Assembly (NCBI RefSeq): GCF_041381155.1
Contig: NC_091149.1
Coordinates: 8,324,609-8,388,608, forward strand
Direction: 5' to 3'
Source of the DNA: Argopecten irradians
Lineage: Eukaryota; Mollusca; Bivalvia; Pectinida; Pectinidae
DNA: 64,000 nucleotides
Positions 51,901-62,025 of the stretch are shown in pieces; position 1 is the stretch's first letter; each line of letters starts with the position of its first letter. The translations under genes and the position numbers were made by a program. Under the pieces are notes generated by a model that ran no database searches, was not told the DNA's origin, and saw only the letters and a list, made by a program, of their open reading frames with translations.

Positions 51901-53451
51901 AAATACAGTTGGAAAACTACTTTTCCGTTGTATTTCGAAACCTGAATTATTACCTACATATATTATTATATATTTCTATAATTGGCTTGTGTCATTAATA
52001 TCCAACCATATTTGTATATTTAGATATAACAGTAACACCTCAGCACTGATTTTGATTTCATACCTACTATCGTTATAGCAGTATCCGTGTTGTTGTCAGT
52101 TTTACAGAGATTCCAGCGCCGAGCCATCAGTGGGGAGTGTGCCGAGTTCTGGAACAGCGCCTTTGATTCTTGCTATCCACTCGGAAGCAGTGAAACCCCA
52201 GACAGACCGAATCCTTCACTGGGCATCTCTGAGGGCATCGAGTGGTGGACAGCGTGCGTATAATAACCATTCAAGCTGACTCGTTAAATCCCTATCAAGA
52301 GAACTAAATAATTTAACTTAGACCACAGTGTTAAAATTTGTTACAAGTTTTGTAATGTATCATAAAACAGCTGAATATTAGTTAGCTATTGTGTTCTGTA
52401 ATTAAAGTCTAGGTTCTCATATAACACTAGATAGAGTAAAAATATTAAGGTCCTTCAATTCAAACTCCAACCAGTGTAGCCATTTTGAAATCATGCGCAT
52501 TTTGCACTAAAAAATCCTGAAATTCTAATGCTTTTACCTATTCATTATCATATGATATTTTGAACCTAAATCTGAATTTCTAAATTCATATCATGATTAT
52601 CTAGGAATAATCATCTGTAAGAAAACTTTTTTACTTTTGAAATTCATAATTAGCCAGCCAATCAGCGCCGTGGTCAAAATTCTATCCTGGGCTTTTTTTC
52701 ATTTAGTTTTATGTTCCCTCAACGACAAAATTCCATTAACAATCTGGAGTCAACTTTGACTGTCGATAGATTGACGCCAGGCTTGAATGAATGAACTGTT
52801 GCTTTTGGAAGTAATTTAAAAACTCATGGCACAACTCCTGTAAAGATGATGCACTGCCGACAAAACATAATGATACCCATTGTTTGGAACAATAATTTGT
52901 GTATAATCATGTGAATGTATATATGTCTTTTTAGCACAAGAATAATACATGTTTAAAATCATTGATTTTGCTTTTGATGCATGCGCAATCAGTACGCCAT
53001 TCCATATTGGACAAACTGCCATGGGGGTTTTTTCCGGACGCAACTAATTAATTTTAATGTTTTTATTTTGAAAGTTAGATTGGAAGCTCAAACTTTTCAC
53101 TTTTGGTAAAGGTGTAAAGTAAGTTACGTTTGTAAACGAAGGGAAATACTTATTCGTCTATTCCGGTTTTTGATAGAGACAAAATGCCATTTGTCAGCAG
53201 TGTACCATCTTTATATAACAAAAAAATATTTAATGTGAATTTGTTAGGATCCTTATAACGTGTGTTCCATTTGCAGACGGAGGAGAGAAACTATTCAATG
53301 CATCGTACAAATGGCGACACCAGCCGTTCCAGAAAATTGCGAAGGAACTGTCACAGATGCCAAAATCTTCGCAATATTCGACAACCTTTGGTCAGAACCC
53401 TACGGTATTGGAGCGCACGTCAACATATCGGAGTTTCTCGATCAGATTTAA
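45912..53451 (+). CDS. Secreted cysteine-rich protein, five exons, family not recognised
   Basis: Exons 45912-45960, 50195-50363, 50901-51037, 52100-52253 and 53277-53451 join in phase (1,2,1,2) through GT-AG introns into 227 residues. Residues 1-16 are a signal peptide ([16 protein letters not shown]). The mature part has about 11 Cys in short helical-looking blocks: [80 protein letters not shown]. Trp/Tyr/Phe residues between the cysteines suggest a disulphide-bonded helical fold. I do not recognise the family and assign no function. The exon-4 acceptor is chosen at 52099 because the alternative at 52107 breaks phase. A GPCR fragment lies antisense in intron 1. AATAAA is at 53574-53579. Confidence 0.75.
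46891..46932. repeat. Small imperfect hairpin
   Basis: CACGTGTTGCTA and TAGCAACGTGTG are inverted around an 11-bp loop. Could be a MITE remnant or a chance stem. In intron 1 of the secreted gene. Confidence 0.45.
47033..47183. mobile_element. MITE with TGACGTCA boxes near both ends
   Basis: CAGAGTTATCTGACCTTGTA ... GATTGTGACGTCAT is inverted at ATGACGTAACCATCGAT ... CCCACAAGGGAGCTAACTCT. 151 bp. Related to 11926-12143. It is 24 bp from the downstream end of the GPCR reading frame. Confidence 0.7.
47207..48054 (-). pseudogene. Class A GPCR, FMRFamide-receptor-like, partial with one frameshift
   Basis: A membrane receptor fragment read from 48054 downward. The start ([16 protein letters not shown]) leads to TM1 ([20 protein letters not shown]) and the TM1-2 loop [13 protein letters not shown]. 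At a run of seven A at 47821-47829 the frame shifts by one base, then TM2 ([18 protein letters not shown]) continues. TM3 has [16 protein letters not shown], with ERF in place of DRY. TM4 is [18 protein letters not shown] and TM5 is [19 protein letters not shown]. After SYSHN a donor-like GTAAGA appears, so TM6-7 may be on another exon, but I find none; NPxxY is not seen. The homopolymer frameshift may be a sequencing error. It sits antisense in intron 1 of the secreted gene. Confidence 0.7.
48633..48852 (-). mobile_element. tRNA-derived SINE (V-SINE/RUDI-like), 220 bp
   Basis: Read on the - strand it begins GGGGCCGCGGTGGCCGAGTG: the A box TGGCCGAGTGGTTAAG is followed by the B box GGTTCGAATCC, as in a Leu/Ser-type tRNA. 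A conserved central block follows (TTTTCTCCGGGTACTCCGGC), then a tail TACATGACCCTGGCTGTTAA and AAACTAAACAAACC. Perfect 12-bp target duplications CCCGCGTTATGA lie at 48621-48632 and 48853-48864. The RUDI/V-SINE likeness is from memory. Its tail matches the longer SINE-like family. Confidence 0.9.
48865..49736. other. Intron 1 of the secreted gene, no recognised element
   Basis: AT-rich intronic sequence. CATAACGCGGGTCG near 49251 echoes ACCCGCGTTATG near 48620, an inverted pair of about 14 bp flanking the SINE region. Nothing else recognised. Confidence 0.35.
49737..49872. mobile_element. Foldback MITE, copy 1 of a pair
   Basis: Left end CCAGGATCATGAAACAGTCT, right end TTTTCATGATCTTGTGG inverted; internal GTGATTGGCCAAGTCTG. 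136 bp. Confidence 0.65.
49876..50014. mobile_element. Foldback MITE, copy 2 of a pair
   Basis: Left end TCGGGATCATGAAACAATCT, right end AGATTGTTTCATGATCCTGG inverted; internal AGCCAATCAAAGATGACG. Same family as the copy just upstream, better preserved. Confidence 0.75.
50409..50606 (+). mobile_element. SINE-like 3' fragment in intron 2 of the secreted gene
   Basis: GGCATGTTTCAGTGGTATAG, GGAGGCCGTCCTTACATGAC, tail GTCAAACAAACAAGTAAAC. 5'-truncated copy of the 520-bp family. Confidence 0.85.
50728..50804. repeat. Short tandem repeat CACGAAAATAAGCCATT
   Basis: About four units of 17 bp, nearly perfect, in intron 2 of the secreted gene, ending about 97 bp before exon 3. Related in reverse complement to 36555-36650. 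Confidence 0.85.
51147..51476 (+). mobile_element. TTAA MITE family, copy 2
   Basis: AGATGCTAAGCTGCTGACAA ... GCGGTGGGGCATTTT, followed by TTAA (51477-51480); the left TTAA is changed to CTAA. The interior shares AGTAATTAATTGCGTCCCGA and CCATGGCACTATG with the copy at 62026. In intron 3 of the secreted gene. Confidence 0.8.
51481..52099. other. End of intron 3 of the secreted gene
   Basis: AT-rich. A scatter of CGCGAAAT / ATTTCGCG-like strings near 51605, 51655 and 51760 suggests an eroded MITE, but I could not define ends. Confidence 0.35.
52254..52843. other. Intron 4 of the secreted gene, no recognised element
   Basis: AT-rich intronic sequence before the TTAA MITE copy; no repeat or exon recognised. 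Confidence 0.35.
52844..53210 (-). mobile_element. TTAA MITE family, copy 3
   Basis: AGATGATGCACTGCCGACAA ... TTTGTCAGCAGTGTACCATCT; the flanking TTAA sites are eroded (GTAA and TTAT). The interior has CATGGGGGTTTTTTCCGGAC and GCAACTAATTAATTTTAA, close to copy 1. In intron 4 of the secreted gene, 66 bp before exon 5. Confidence 0.8.
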
Positions 53452-53573
53452 CTTCAGAACGCTGATGGTGATATTATTCTTTCGTCAGTTCTTGTATACA
53501 AAGATTTTGTTTCCCCATCAAGACGGATTTCCGTCTTTGAAATGCACTACGTGTACTCCTAATGTATCGTTTA

Positions 53574-53579
53574 AATAAA
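53574..53579 (+). terminator. Polyadenylation signal of the secreted gene
   Basis: AATAAA 123 bases after the stop codon, followed by a GT-rich stretch (GTGTAGTTCTTG) near 53600. A fair position for a 3' end. Confidence 0.6.
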
Positions 53580-53599
53580 GTCCATTGAAGTCAGGCTAC

Positions 53600-56500
53600 G
53601 TGTAGTTCTTGTTTTATTTAGAAATATTTCGTAGATAAACTTATCATATTTGGCAGATACTGCAGTACGTTTACTTACTCCAGAGCGTCCTTACTATTTT
53701 GTGATGCATCATTATCTTAAAACAAAGGATTTACAAGGTTAAAATCAAATAACGCGCGGATTTATTTTTCTTCTAAAATATGAATACACTAACACATTCT
53801 ATCAATATTCTCCTGAGGTAAAAAGTCATGATAACTTAGAAAGTTAAGAGGCATAATATGATTTATTTAAGGAATACTAGTCAATATTCAGCATTTTAGC
53901 TTTTGACAATTGCTATGAAATTAACTTCTAAATGAGAAAATGTTGTAGAAGATGGTGTTTGCTTTGAAACAGTTAGAGATAAAATCAATAAAGCTTCATT
54001 CAAATATATTGGAAATGATGCTTGTTTCGTAAGACCTAAAGATATGATTTTTGTTTGAAAGTTGAGAATTGTTTATTATGTCATTTAATGGGATATAATC
54101 CAGAAACACTTTACTTCATAAAAGTCGACTTTTCAGTGAGAAGTGTACGTTCATTGACGGCTAAAAGGAAAGCCATGTCCATGTGAACGATCAAAGATGT
54201 CATGACGGATTGTCTGAACCATGTCCCTTTGAAAAAAAAAATCAAATACAAAAATTTGTCTGAAATTTTCATATATATTCAATTTTATTGACCATCTCAT
54301 AGGATCGTAGTTCTTCACATTGATACCGAGTTTGGACATTGCGAAATACATCTACAAGTCTTAATTCATTATGCTGAAGATAAACAGTATAACAGTTAAA
54401 TCGCTTACTGTCCATTCCGTTCGATGGGAGGCAAAATTCAATTCAGAAATTGAGCATGTTTTTTGGCTAAAACAAGCAGTAATACTTATGTTTTCTAAAA
54501 AGAATAGCATGGACTTTGGCTTGAAATATAATAAAATTAATATACTGTACTGTATATCAAACCGGTTTTGGCTTAATAATTTATACTTTTCTATTTCATA
54601 TATAATTATCTTTCCTTTTTTAACTAAATGTATGTCAGTAATCAGTATATCTTTAGTCCCTTCCATTCATCTCTCATATCGTTAAGCAAATATTTTGACA
54701 TCTACTCACAATTTATTTTCATAATTTCATCTAATGTGATACGAGTAACGAGCGTTAAAAATACACAATTGTCACTAACAACAATTAAAAGCAAATTCAA
54801 ATAAAATGCTTTTAATAATTAAACGCAAAATCAGTACTATAAAGAAGAATGAAATAAACCACAAGGAAGACAATTAATAACAATATTTTGTATAGCGATG
54901 ATTCTTTTTCTACCACATAATTTTTTTTAGGAAATTTTTGACAGAGACTTAATTTTTGGTATTTTTCCATTTTGGTAGTTGCGACGCATGAAATTAATAT
55001 ACCCTACATTAGACATTACTTTTCTGTGTCTATACTAAAATAGTCTTGAAATCAAGTTTAACTTACAAAATGTTAAACATTATATACATGTAGGCTCACA
55101 TTTTTATGCAAAATTATGAATATAGAAAATAGCACTGAAATTTACTATGTTGGAAATTTCCTACAAATATAGCACACGCATTCGCCATTCATTCTTTTCA
55201 CATATGTCGTCTCTCACACAGAAATGTAAGTTCTTAATTAACAGATATAAGTATAACGTTTCACTTCTTTGTGAAGTCTGAGTAAAATATGAGTAATAAC
55301 ACAATCTGTATAACCAGAAAGGTAATTAATATGTTTTAAGGAGCGTAAAATACATATTATTACTATTATTCTCTTTCAATGAATTTCAAAGTAACGAATA
55401 AAATAAAAGGATGGTTTATTGTAAGGAAGAATGCAATGTTTTTCTTCATAAAACATGAATTTAGAAGACTTTTTATGTGTTACAATACCAGCTGGCTTAC
55501 AAATGGGACAACAGAAAATTACCTCATTTATATTGCACTTATGTTAAATGTAAACATCAATTCTTTAGAATCAATATTTCTAGTAAAAAAATGGAAGTAA
55601 AAGAATGGGGTAAAAGTAATAAAAATAGTTTTTTTCCTTCAGTTTCATCAAAGTTTTACCTTCTTCAGTGTATTGACATTGTCATTATTATACATTTTGT
55701 TTTTAAAGGGACATTTATTTATTATTATTTTTTTATGTTGGTTTCTAATAAGATTAATGAGCAGTGACCACTGGCACGTCCTTTACAGCGTTATATGAGT
55801 CAACCTTGGAAGGTACGTTCTTGAATCTGAAAGCAAATTCAGAAAAAAAAATTATAAAAATGGAGAATTCTCTAATCAGTGACATTCTAAACATGTTCAT
55901 GGTACATTATGGGTCAGAATTGAGAGGGCAGCTTGACGAGAATTTTTTTTTATCTGTACTGCAGGTAGATCAGATAATTGATAGCATCATAGTAATAAAG
56001 TAATGTTAACATTGGTTTACATAGATAAGTTAAAGTGAACAGTCGGGCAAGGATGGCTAATGTCGGTAAAAATGGTGTGAATGTATCCAGTATAATTTCT
56101 TATGAAATGGAAAAATAAAATCTCTCGTCAAAATCTGTCTGCGTACGAAGAAATTAATTTAAAGTATGGAAATTCTAAAACGTCCTCCCGGTTCACTATG
56201 TCCGTTGTTACATTTCCACGCAGCCTCGCTTTCAATGCTTTCAACTTTTTTTTACTTTAATGGTCAGAACTAAGCAGAACTTGGCCGTTGTATTCATATG
56301 TGAGAACTTTTGGAAGGCCAATGAACGCATTTAGACTGGTTTTATTGCCCGACTATTCACTTTAAGTTAATACTAATAATTTGTAATAAATAACAAATAC
56401 ATTGTGCAACGAAACCCAATAAATGATATAATATATTGATATTATACTTTTTATGGTATACTATTTATGTAATTTATTTATTATAAATACCACATACATT

Positions 56501-57099
56501 GTCACAAATCCCAGTAAATGATCTAACGTATTAATATTACACTATTTATACTGTATCGTTTATGCAATCAGTGAACATTTAAGACTGAAATAACAACTGA
56601 CCTGGACAATTTAAACAATTCTTTTTCTTTCTTTGACATTCCTTTTGTACTGCGATCACTTGGTTGTTGTTCTGGGTTTGATTGTGTAGAATAAGACTGT
56701 TCACCTTGTTTTTTCCCTTTCCTTAAACAGAACATTACAATTAATAGCTGGAAGCTGCAGAACCAGTAAAATTATGGTAGAGTAGGGTAAGGCTACAACA
56801 CATGCAGGAATCAGCTATTTAAATTGAAAAGTTATATTAAGATATAAATGCCTAAAAGCACTGTATATATAGGTGAAACATGCCTGGGCAAAAATGATAG
56901 CACAAAATAGGTTGATAGGACAAACAATAAGTAACTTTTGTGTTGTGTTCCATCTATTTCTTGGCAGAGAAACTAAAGTATCCAATGACATTGACACAAA
57001 TCTTAAACCACATCTTGTACATGAAACATCAGATAGTTTGCTCCTTAGTTTGCAAAAAGATTGATATTATTGTTGGGTAAAGACCAACAGAAAGATCAC
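53600..57099. other. 3.5-kb AT-rich intergenic stretch without recognised genes
   Basis: Very AT-rich, many short frames and no family motif on either strand. The overlapping frames at 54361-54685 and 55379-56003 have low-complexity, Lys/Ile/Asn-rich translations typical of AT-rich non-coding DNA. A diverged tandem duplication of about 105 bp occupies 56385-56572 (ACAAATACATTG, CCCAATAAATGATATAA repeated). Confidence 0.45.
56385..56572. repeat. Tandem duplication of about 105 bp
   Basis: Two units sharing TAATAAATAACAAATACATT-like starts, AATAAATGATATAATATATT-like centres and ACTATTTAT ends. Moderately diverged. Confidence 0.6.
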
Positions 57100-57860
57100 T
57101 ACCCCATGAAAAGTGATCTGATAAAGGGGAGATAATCCAACATGTAGTGGTCTGATAAAGGGGAGATAACTCAATGGGTGGTGGGCTGATAAAGGGGAGA
57201 TAATTCAACAGGTGGCAGCCTGATCAAGGGGAGATAATTCAATAATTGATAGGTCTGATAAAAGGGAGATAAATAAATGGGCAGTGGCCTGAAATAGGGG
57301 AGATACCTCAATGGCTGGGGGGCTGGTAAGGGGAGATAATTCAATTGGTGATGGCATGATTAAGGGGAGAAAACTCAATACATAAATGCCTGATAAAGGG
57401 GAGATAACTCAACAGGTAGTGGCCTGATTAAGGGGAGATTGACCTGATTAAGGGGAGATTGGCCTGATTAAGGGGAGATCTACCCCAATGGGTGGTGGTC
57501 TGATAAGGGGAGACAACTCAATTGGTGGTGATATGATAAAGGGGAGATAACTCAATAGGTGGTGGTCTGATAAAGGGGAGAAAAGTGAACAGGTGGTTGT
57601 CTGATAAAGGGGAGATAATTTAACATATGATGACCAGATAAAGGGGAAATAACTTGATAGGTGATGGCCAGATAAAGGGAAGATAACTCAATAAGTGGCT
57701 TCATAAAGGGGAGATAACTCGATGGATGGTGGCCTAATATAGGGGAGATATCACAATGGGCAGTTGCCTGATATAGGGGAGATTACTCGATGGGTAGTTG
57801 CCTTATATAGGGGAGATAACTCAATTGGTTGTTGCCTGATATAGGGGAGATAACTCTATG
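57100..57860. repeat. Minisatellite of about 34 bp, over 20 copies
   Basis: About 22 units around GGTGGTCTGATAAAGGGGAG followed by ATAACTCAATG. The GGGGAGAT core is nearly invariant while the GTGGTC-type part varies. Near 57420-57480 three short 20-bp units (CCTGATTAAGGGGAGATT) occur, a local change of period. G-rich on this strand. It is not a CRISPR array: there are no unique spacers between identical repeats. Confidence 0.9.
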
Positions 57861-58035
57861 GTCGCCAAAACAACTATTGCGACAACTCAGTGAGTGATGG
57901 AAGGTAAATTTCTGACTGAGGTAAAACAGTGAAGAAAGGAGAAGAATCTCAAGCACCAGGACCAGTATCTATCGACTACAAATGATTGAGGGAATTCCTA
58001 TCCTCAAAAGTCTTTTCACATATAGGATCTTACAT

Positions 58036-58160
58036 GAGTGTTCATTTCATATGAGGTTTTATGAAATGAGTCGTAAGAGGTTTTAATTTTTGCGAGCCTC
58101 AGCGAGGAAAAATTAAAATTTCGAGACGAGTTTCATAAAATCTCTTATGAAATGAACACA
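58036..58160. repeat. Foldback of about 125 bp with nested palindrome
   Basis: Outer arms TGTTCATTTCATATGAGGTT and AATCTCTTATGAAATGAACA are inverted. An inner stem pairs TTTTAATTTTTGCGAGCCTC with the following GCGAGGAAAAATTAAAA. A strong cruciform or hairpin, probably a MITE. Confidence 0.8.
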
Positions 58161-58229
58161 AATTTAAGATACTTTTCATCACATAACTACAAATATCTAC
58201 ATAACAAAGAAATTCACGTCAAAAAGTAT

Positions 58230-58390
58230 TTGGTGAATCAAGCAGAGGCCGCCATTTTGATCCGTCGTCATCGTAATCCTGACATCATTTTATTGTTTCT
58301 GTCTGACGTCACAATGAATGAATTTCTAGCCAATGAAAATTACTCCAGGTCATATCACACTTGTGACATACGCAAAAATATTACACGGGA
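58230..58390. repeat. Dispersed repeat shared with 12350-12500
   Basis: CAGAGGCCGCCATTTTGATC, a CTGACGTCACAATG box, AGCCAATGAAAATTAC and GTGACATACGCAAAAATA match the methyltransferase-intron copy in the same order. Confidence 0.5.
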
Positions 58391-58570
58391 GAAATCACTG
58401 GATATCAGGTGGATTATGTGATAAAAGTGAACACAGAACTCCAAAACTTAAAATTGACACTTAATACTTAGCTATACCTGAGTGTAGGAAATGCAAACAA
58501 ATTCTGAATTTAGGAATTTTATGTTTTTATAGACACTTTCTTACTAAATATCTTGCATAGATATGTCCAC

Positions 58571-61500
58571 TTACTCAGAACGTCTGTAAGAACTGCCTAG
58601 CTGTTTGCCAATTGTTGTTCTGTACTCTGTGTTGATTGGTTCTTTGTCCATCTGAGTGTCCGCTGCCACGAGGGCACGGTGTTTGTCTCGAACTTTGTCC
58701 TGCTGTGCCTGCCATTTAGTAATCCTGTCTTGCCATTCTTTGTCATATGCAAATGACAAGAGTTTGGACATTTTGGCTTTATCCTTCTCTTCTTCTGGTC
58801 TGAAAAGATTTGTGTCAAAGGAAAAACTATTGAAACATATATAAAGCAAAATATATACAACCTGATTAAAAGGGCTGGGCCCAGTTGTTCAAAAGGTGAT
58901 CAGGTTAATCACAGTTTAGGGACAATTTTCAAATTAATATTAAATAATTTCTGGTTATACAAATCTTGCAAAATTTTATAAGATTCTTAAGAACTCCATT
59001 CTTTACTTACGTGCTGATTTTAGAACATATATAATCACAAATTTTGCAGCAAATGAGAACTGAAAATTTTACTAACCTTTGAACAACTAAGCCACTATAG
59101 TGACCACATCTTATTTCTTCTACATCATTTTTAAGAGATGTACAAAATTTGGAGCTTTTTTCTCCGGTCAATCATAACCTTCTATCTACTCGACAAAAAT
59201 AATGGCTAGCACGCTTGCTTTAACTTGCTATATTGTCCATTTGACATTCATCCTCCCTTTAAACATACATTTCATTAATATACATAGTATTGTTAGAAAC
59301 AGTAAAACATGGTTTAACAAGCCTCTGGGGACCAACAAAATTGCTTCGCTATAAACAAAGTTTGTTACACATATATTGGTAATAACTTACAGAAACCTTG
59401 ATGGGGAATGAAAATTCTTCATAAGCATGTTCGTTAGAAACGTGTTTTACTGTAATGCTTAATAAAGAAAAAAAAACAACTACAAAGTTCATTCTTACAG
59501 AGGTAGATATTTAAGATGTGGTCTTTCTCTCTCCAGCTGAGATATCTTAGCTACATCTGAAGGTTTCGTACGTTCCTGGTGCTGGGACTTTACTCTGGGG
59601 GGTTTGGCTATCCTCACCCCATACCCTGACCTTTTGACCTCTGGTAGCTTCAGAGTCTTGTCCTTCAGACTCTTGCCTTCTCTGTCATATGCAGACAGTC
59701 TATCATACGCATATGGTGTGCGTCCTTTAAGGGAGCCATCATCTGTCGATGGCTGATGGACATCATGGGCCATATACTCAGGGACACGAAACTCATACTT
59801 ACTGAGAAAAAAATGCAAATTCATTCATTGTCAGTATGCATTTAAGTTTTATCAAATATCATGTACATAGTGTTTTCTGTATGTTTGTCAAAGATCAAAC
59901 TGTAGAAAGAGAATCCTAATATCCATTGTTTGTCCTTTTGTTTGACTTAATTAACGTCCTACATGTAACAACAACTAAGGTCATGTAAGGATGGCCTCCC
60001 ATGTATTGGGTGTGTTGCGTGTATGAAGTGCTGTGTGTGTTTTAGGAATTAGACTGCGGCTTATTATAAAGTGTATATATGATTTTACTTATAATTAAAC
60101 TTTAACATGTTTTGTGAAGCCGGTGATATACAAGTGACATACCAATTCAAGGCTAACTAACTTAAAGCTAATCAGGCAATTATTGTAAAGACTAGCAGGG
60201 CTGAATTCCTAAGTTTGATTCTCTAGCTGACACTGTGATAAAATTCATGTAAAATCATATGGTCTATTACGATGATACTCAGCCTTGCCACAGGGGCAAG
60301 GCTGTTAACTTTAGAAAAATTGAGGATGAATTTTTCCTGGATGGGGTAAATGTATTATGACCTTGATGTAAATAGCTACAAATACCTCTGAGCTAAAAAA
60401 AAACTTCTTGATTTTCCAAGTGTGAAGACATGCATTATATAGTTTGCTAGCTTTAGAGGTCACAATGTTTAGTCCCTAATATTATAGATGAAAATGAAGA
60501 CTCATGGAAAACAACTCTTGCTTTCAATAAATTTAAAATTGGCTTGGCTACCTACTTTGTATCTGGCTCTGTGGCAGCGTCCTCTATAGCATTGTCCTCC
60601 AGATAGAACCATTCTGATCGTGGGTATCCAACACATGGCTTCTCAGACATTTTAGGATTTTCTTTAAACTGTAGCAAATCTGAAATTGCAGGTGAAAGAA
60701 TTAAATATTATTCAGTTTGAAATGAAATTACAAGAAAAGAAAACACCAAAGGACTAGGTATGGTAATGGCTGTTTTTGGCCCCTAAATCTACCAAATTTC
60801 AAATTAAGTATTTAGAAATGAAGTTACTGCGTTTGAAATATTGAATACGCCCCCGATAAAAACTTCACAATATTTTTGTTGACAGAAAGTATGTTTTTGC
60901 TATATAACCATGGTAACTTTGCATAAATTATGCAAATTTGAAAATTTGGTCAATTTTGGCATATTTTTGATAGTTTTTCTTTTAAAAGCAATAGAGCGCA
61001 ACTTAGAACAATCTTTATATTTTAAGGGAATTAGCAGACACAAAGAATAGATCATTTAGAGAAATATAAAGTTTGTTCTAGAATGCGCTCTATGTTAACT
61101 AGATGAAAAACTGCATAAAAAAGGCCAATTTCGATGAAATTTTCACATTTTGCATAATTTATGAATAATAAAAATGGTTGCTATGCCAACTAGAACTGCT
61201 ATGTTACCTAATAGCACTATCAAATATGTCAGGTATGTAGTTAATATTTCAAATGCAAGATTAACATCTTAAAATAACAGACTTTGAAAAATAGCGGATT
61301 TGGGGGCCACAAAAGACCCTTACCATACCTAGTCCTTTGCAGTGCTTCAAAATAAGAACTGGGAATTAGTGATTCCATCACTATTCTACAATCATATGTA
61401 TAATTCATTCTTTTAGATGATTCATGTTTTTTCTTTCAAAATGTCTTCCAGGTATTAAAACAAATTGAATACCTAGCCAACATCTACCCTTAAAACTTAC

Positions 61501-61683
61501 TCTGTCTGCCGCCTTGTTTAGCCAGCCGTATATATTTTGTGTCTGTGTCTCTGTACAGCGGTCTCACTTGATCTCCGGCCATTTCTCCTTCTATAGGATC
61601 ATTGAGCCCTGGAATCTGGGAGGTCGGTGGCACCAACACTGGCTCAACATTCTTCCTCCTGGCCGGGGCATGGTAGAACCAGC
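58571..61683 (-). CDS. C7orf57-like protein, last four exons
   Basis: Exons (- strand) are 61501-61683, 60556-60679, 59499-59801 and 58571-58799. They join in phase (1,2,2) with GT-AG introns into 278 residues ending YRRSE; earlier exons are not identified. Landmarks: WFYHAPARRKN, TSQIPGLNDP, DTDTKYIRLAKQGGRQ, GYPRSEWFYLEDN, KYEFRVPEYMAHDV, YDREGKSLKDKTLKLPEV and FAYDKEWQDRITKW. These recall vertebrate C7orf57 (SQIPGL, KLAKQGGR, MPDYMVH) from memory. That protein is poorly characterised and I recall it only as a conserved animal protein often linked to ciliated tissue. The tail is lysine- and glutamine-rich. No signal peptide or membrane segment is seen, so it is probably intracellular. Confidence 0.75.
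59937..60062 (-). mobile_element. SINE-like 3' fragment in a C7orf57-like intron
   Basis: GTTTGACTTAATTAACGTCC, GGTCATGTAAGGATGGCCTC and GTGTGTTGCGTGTATGAAGT: reverse complement of the family's 3' end, moderately diverged. Confidence 0.75.
60747..61339. mobile_element. TIR element of about 593 bp in a C7orf57-like intron
   Basis: Ends CAAAGGACTAGGTATGGTAA and TTACCATACCTAGTCCTTTG are inverted, followed inward by GGCCCC-type stretches. The interior has further inverted pieces (AATAGAGCGCAACTTAGAAC near 60991 and GTTCTAGAATGCGCTCTATG near 61076). No transposase; no clear target duplication. Confidence 0.8.
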
Positions 61684-61814
61684 CTATAGAAACAAGGTTT
61701 AATTAATAGTAAATACACATCGTAAATGAACGTAGACCAAGTTTTGAATTGTGATATCTGTAAACAGTAAATACACAGGTTGTAAATGAATATTAGGCAA
61801 AGTTTTGAGTTGTG

Positions 61815-61996
61815 TCATCTGCCTAATTACATGATTGTAAAAGGTGACTTAATTTTTGGGTTCTTTGTAAAGTTTCCCTTCATCCTAATATCACTTTTTA
61901 TACTGCCTCACTTTTGGCCTTGAGTTGAACATTTGCCTTTGAGAGAAATTATCTGGTAAGGCTCTGGGTTCTGTCCTCTGGTTAAGTCACACCAAA
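61815..61996 (+). mobile_element. Old SINE-like 5' relic
   Basis: GATTGTAAAAGGTGACTTAA, CTCACTTTTGGCCTTGAGTT and AAGGCTCTGGGTTCTGTCCT align with the first half of the 520-bp family. Confidence 0.65.
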
Positions 61997-62025
61997 GATA
62001 TACATATATATTCATTATTGCTTAA

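Noticed and set aside
52108-52253. Alternative acceptor for exon 4 of the secreted gene (TTTTACAG ending at 52107)
   Set aside because: With the donor at 51038 it puts a stop codon at the junction; the acceptor ending at 52099 keeps the frame.
54361-54685. Overlapping frames of about 100 residues on both strands
   Set aside because: AT-rich low-complexity translations (I, K, N, F, S) without motifs, splice context or signal peptide.
55379-56003. Three successive short frames on the + strand
   Set aside because: Composition matches AT-rich non-coding DNA and the frames do not join through plausible splice sites into anything recognisable.
57100-57860. Regularly spaced repeats reminiscent of a CRISPR array
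   Set aside because: Units drift along their whole length and there are no unique spacers between identical repeats. The context is eukaryotic. It is a minisatellite.
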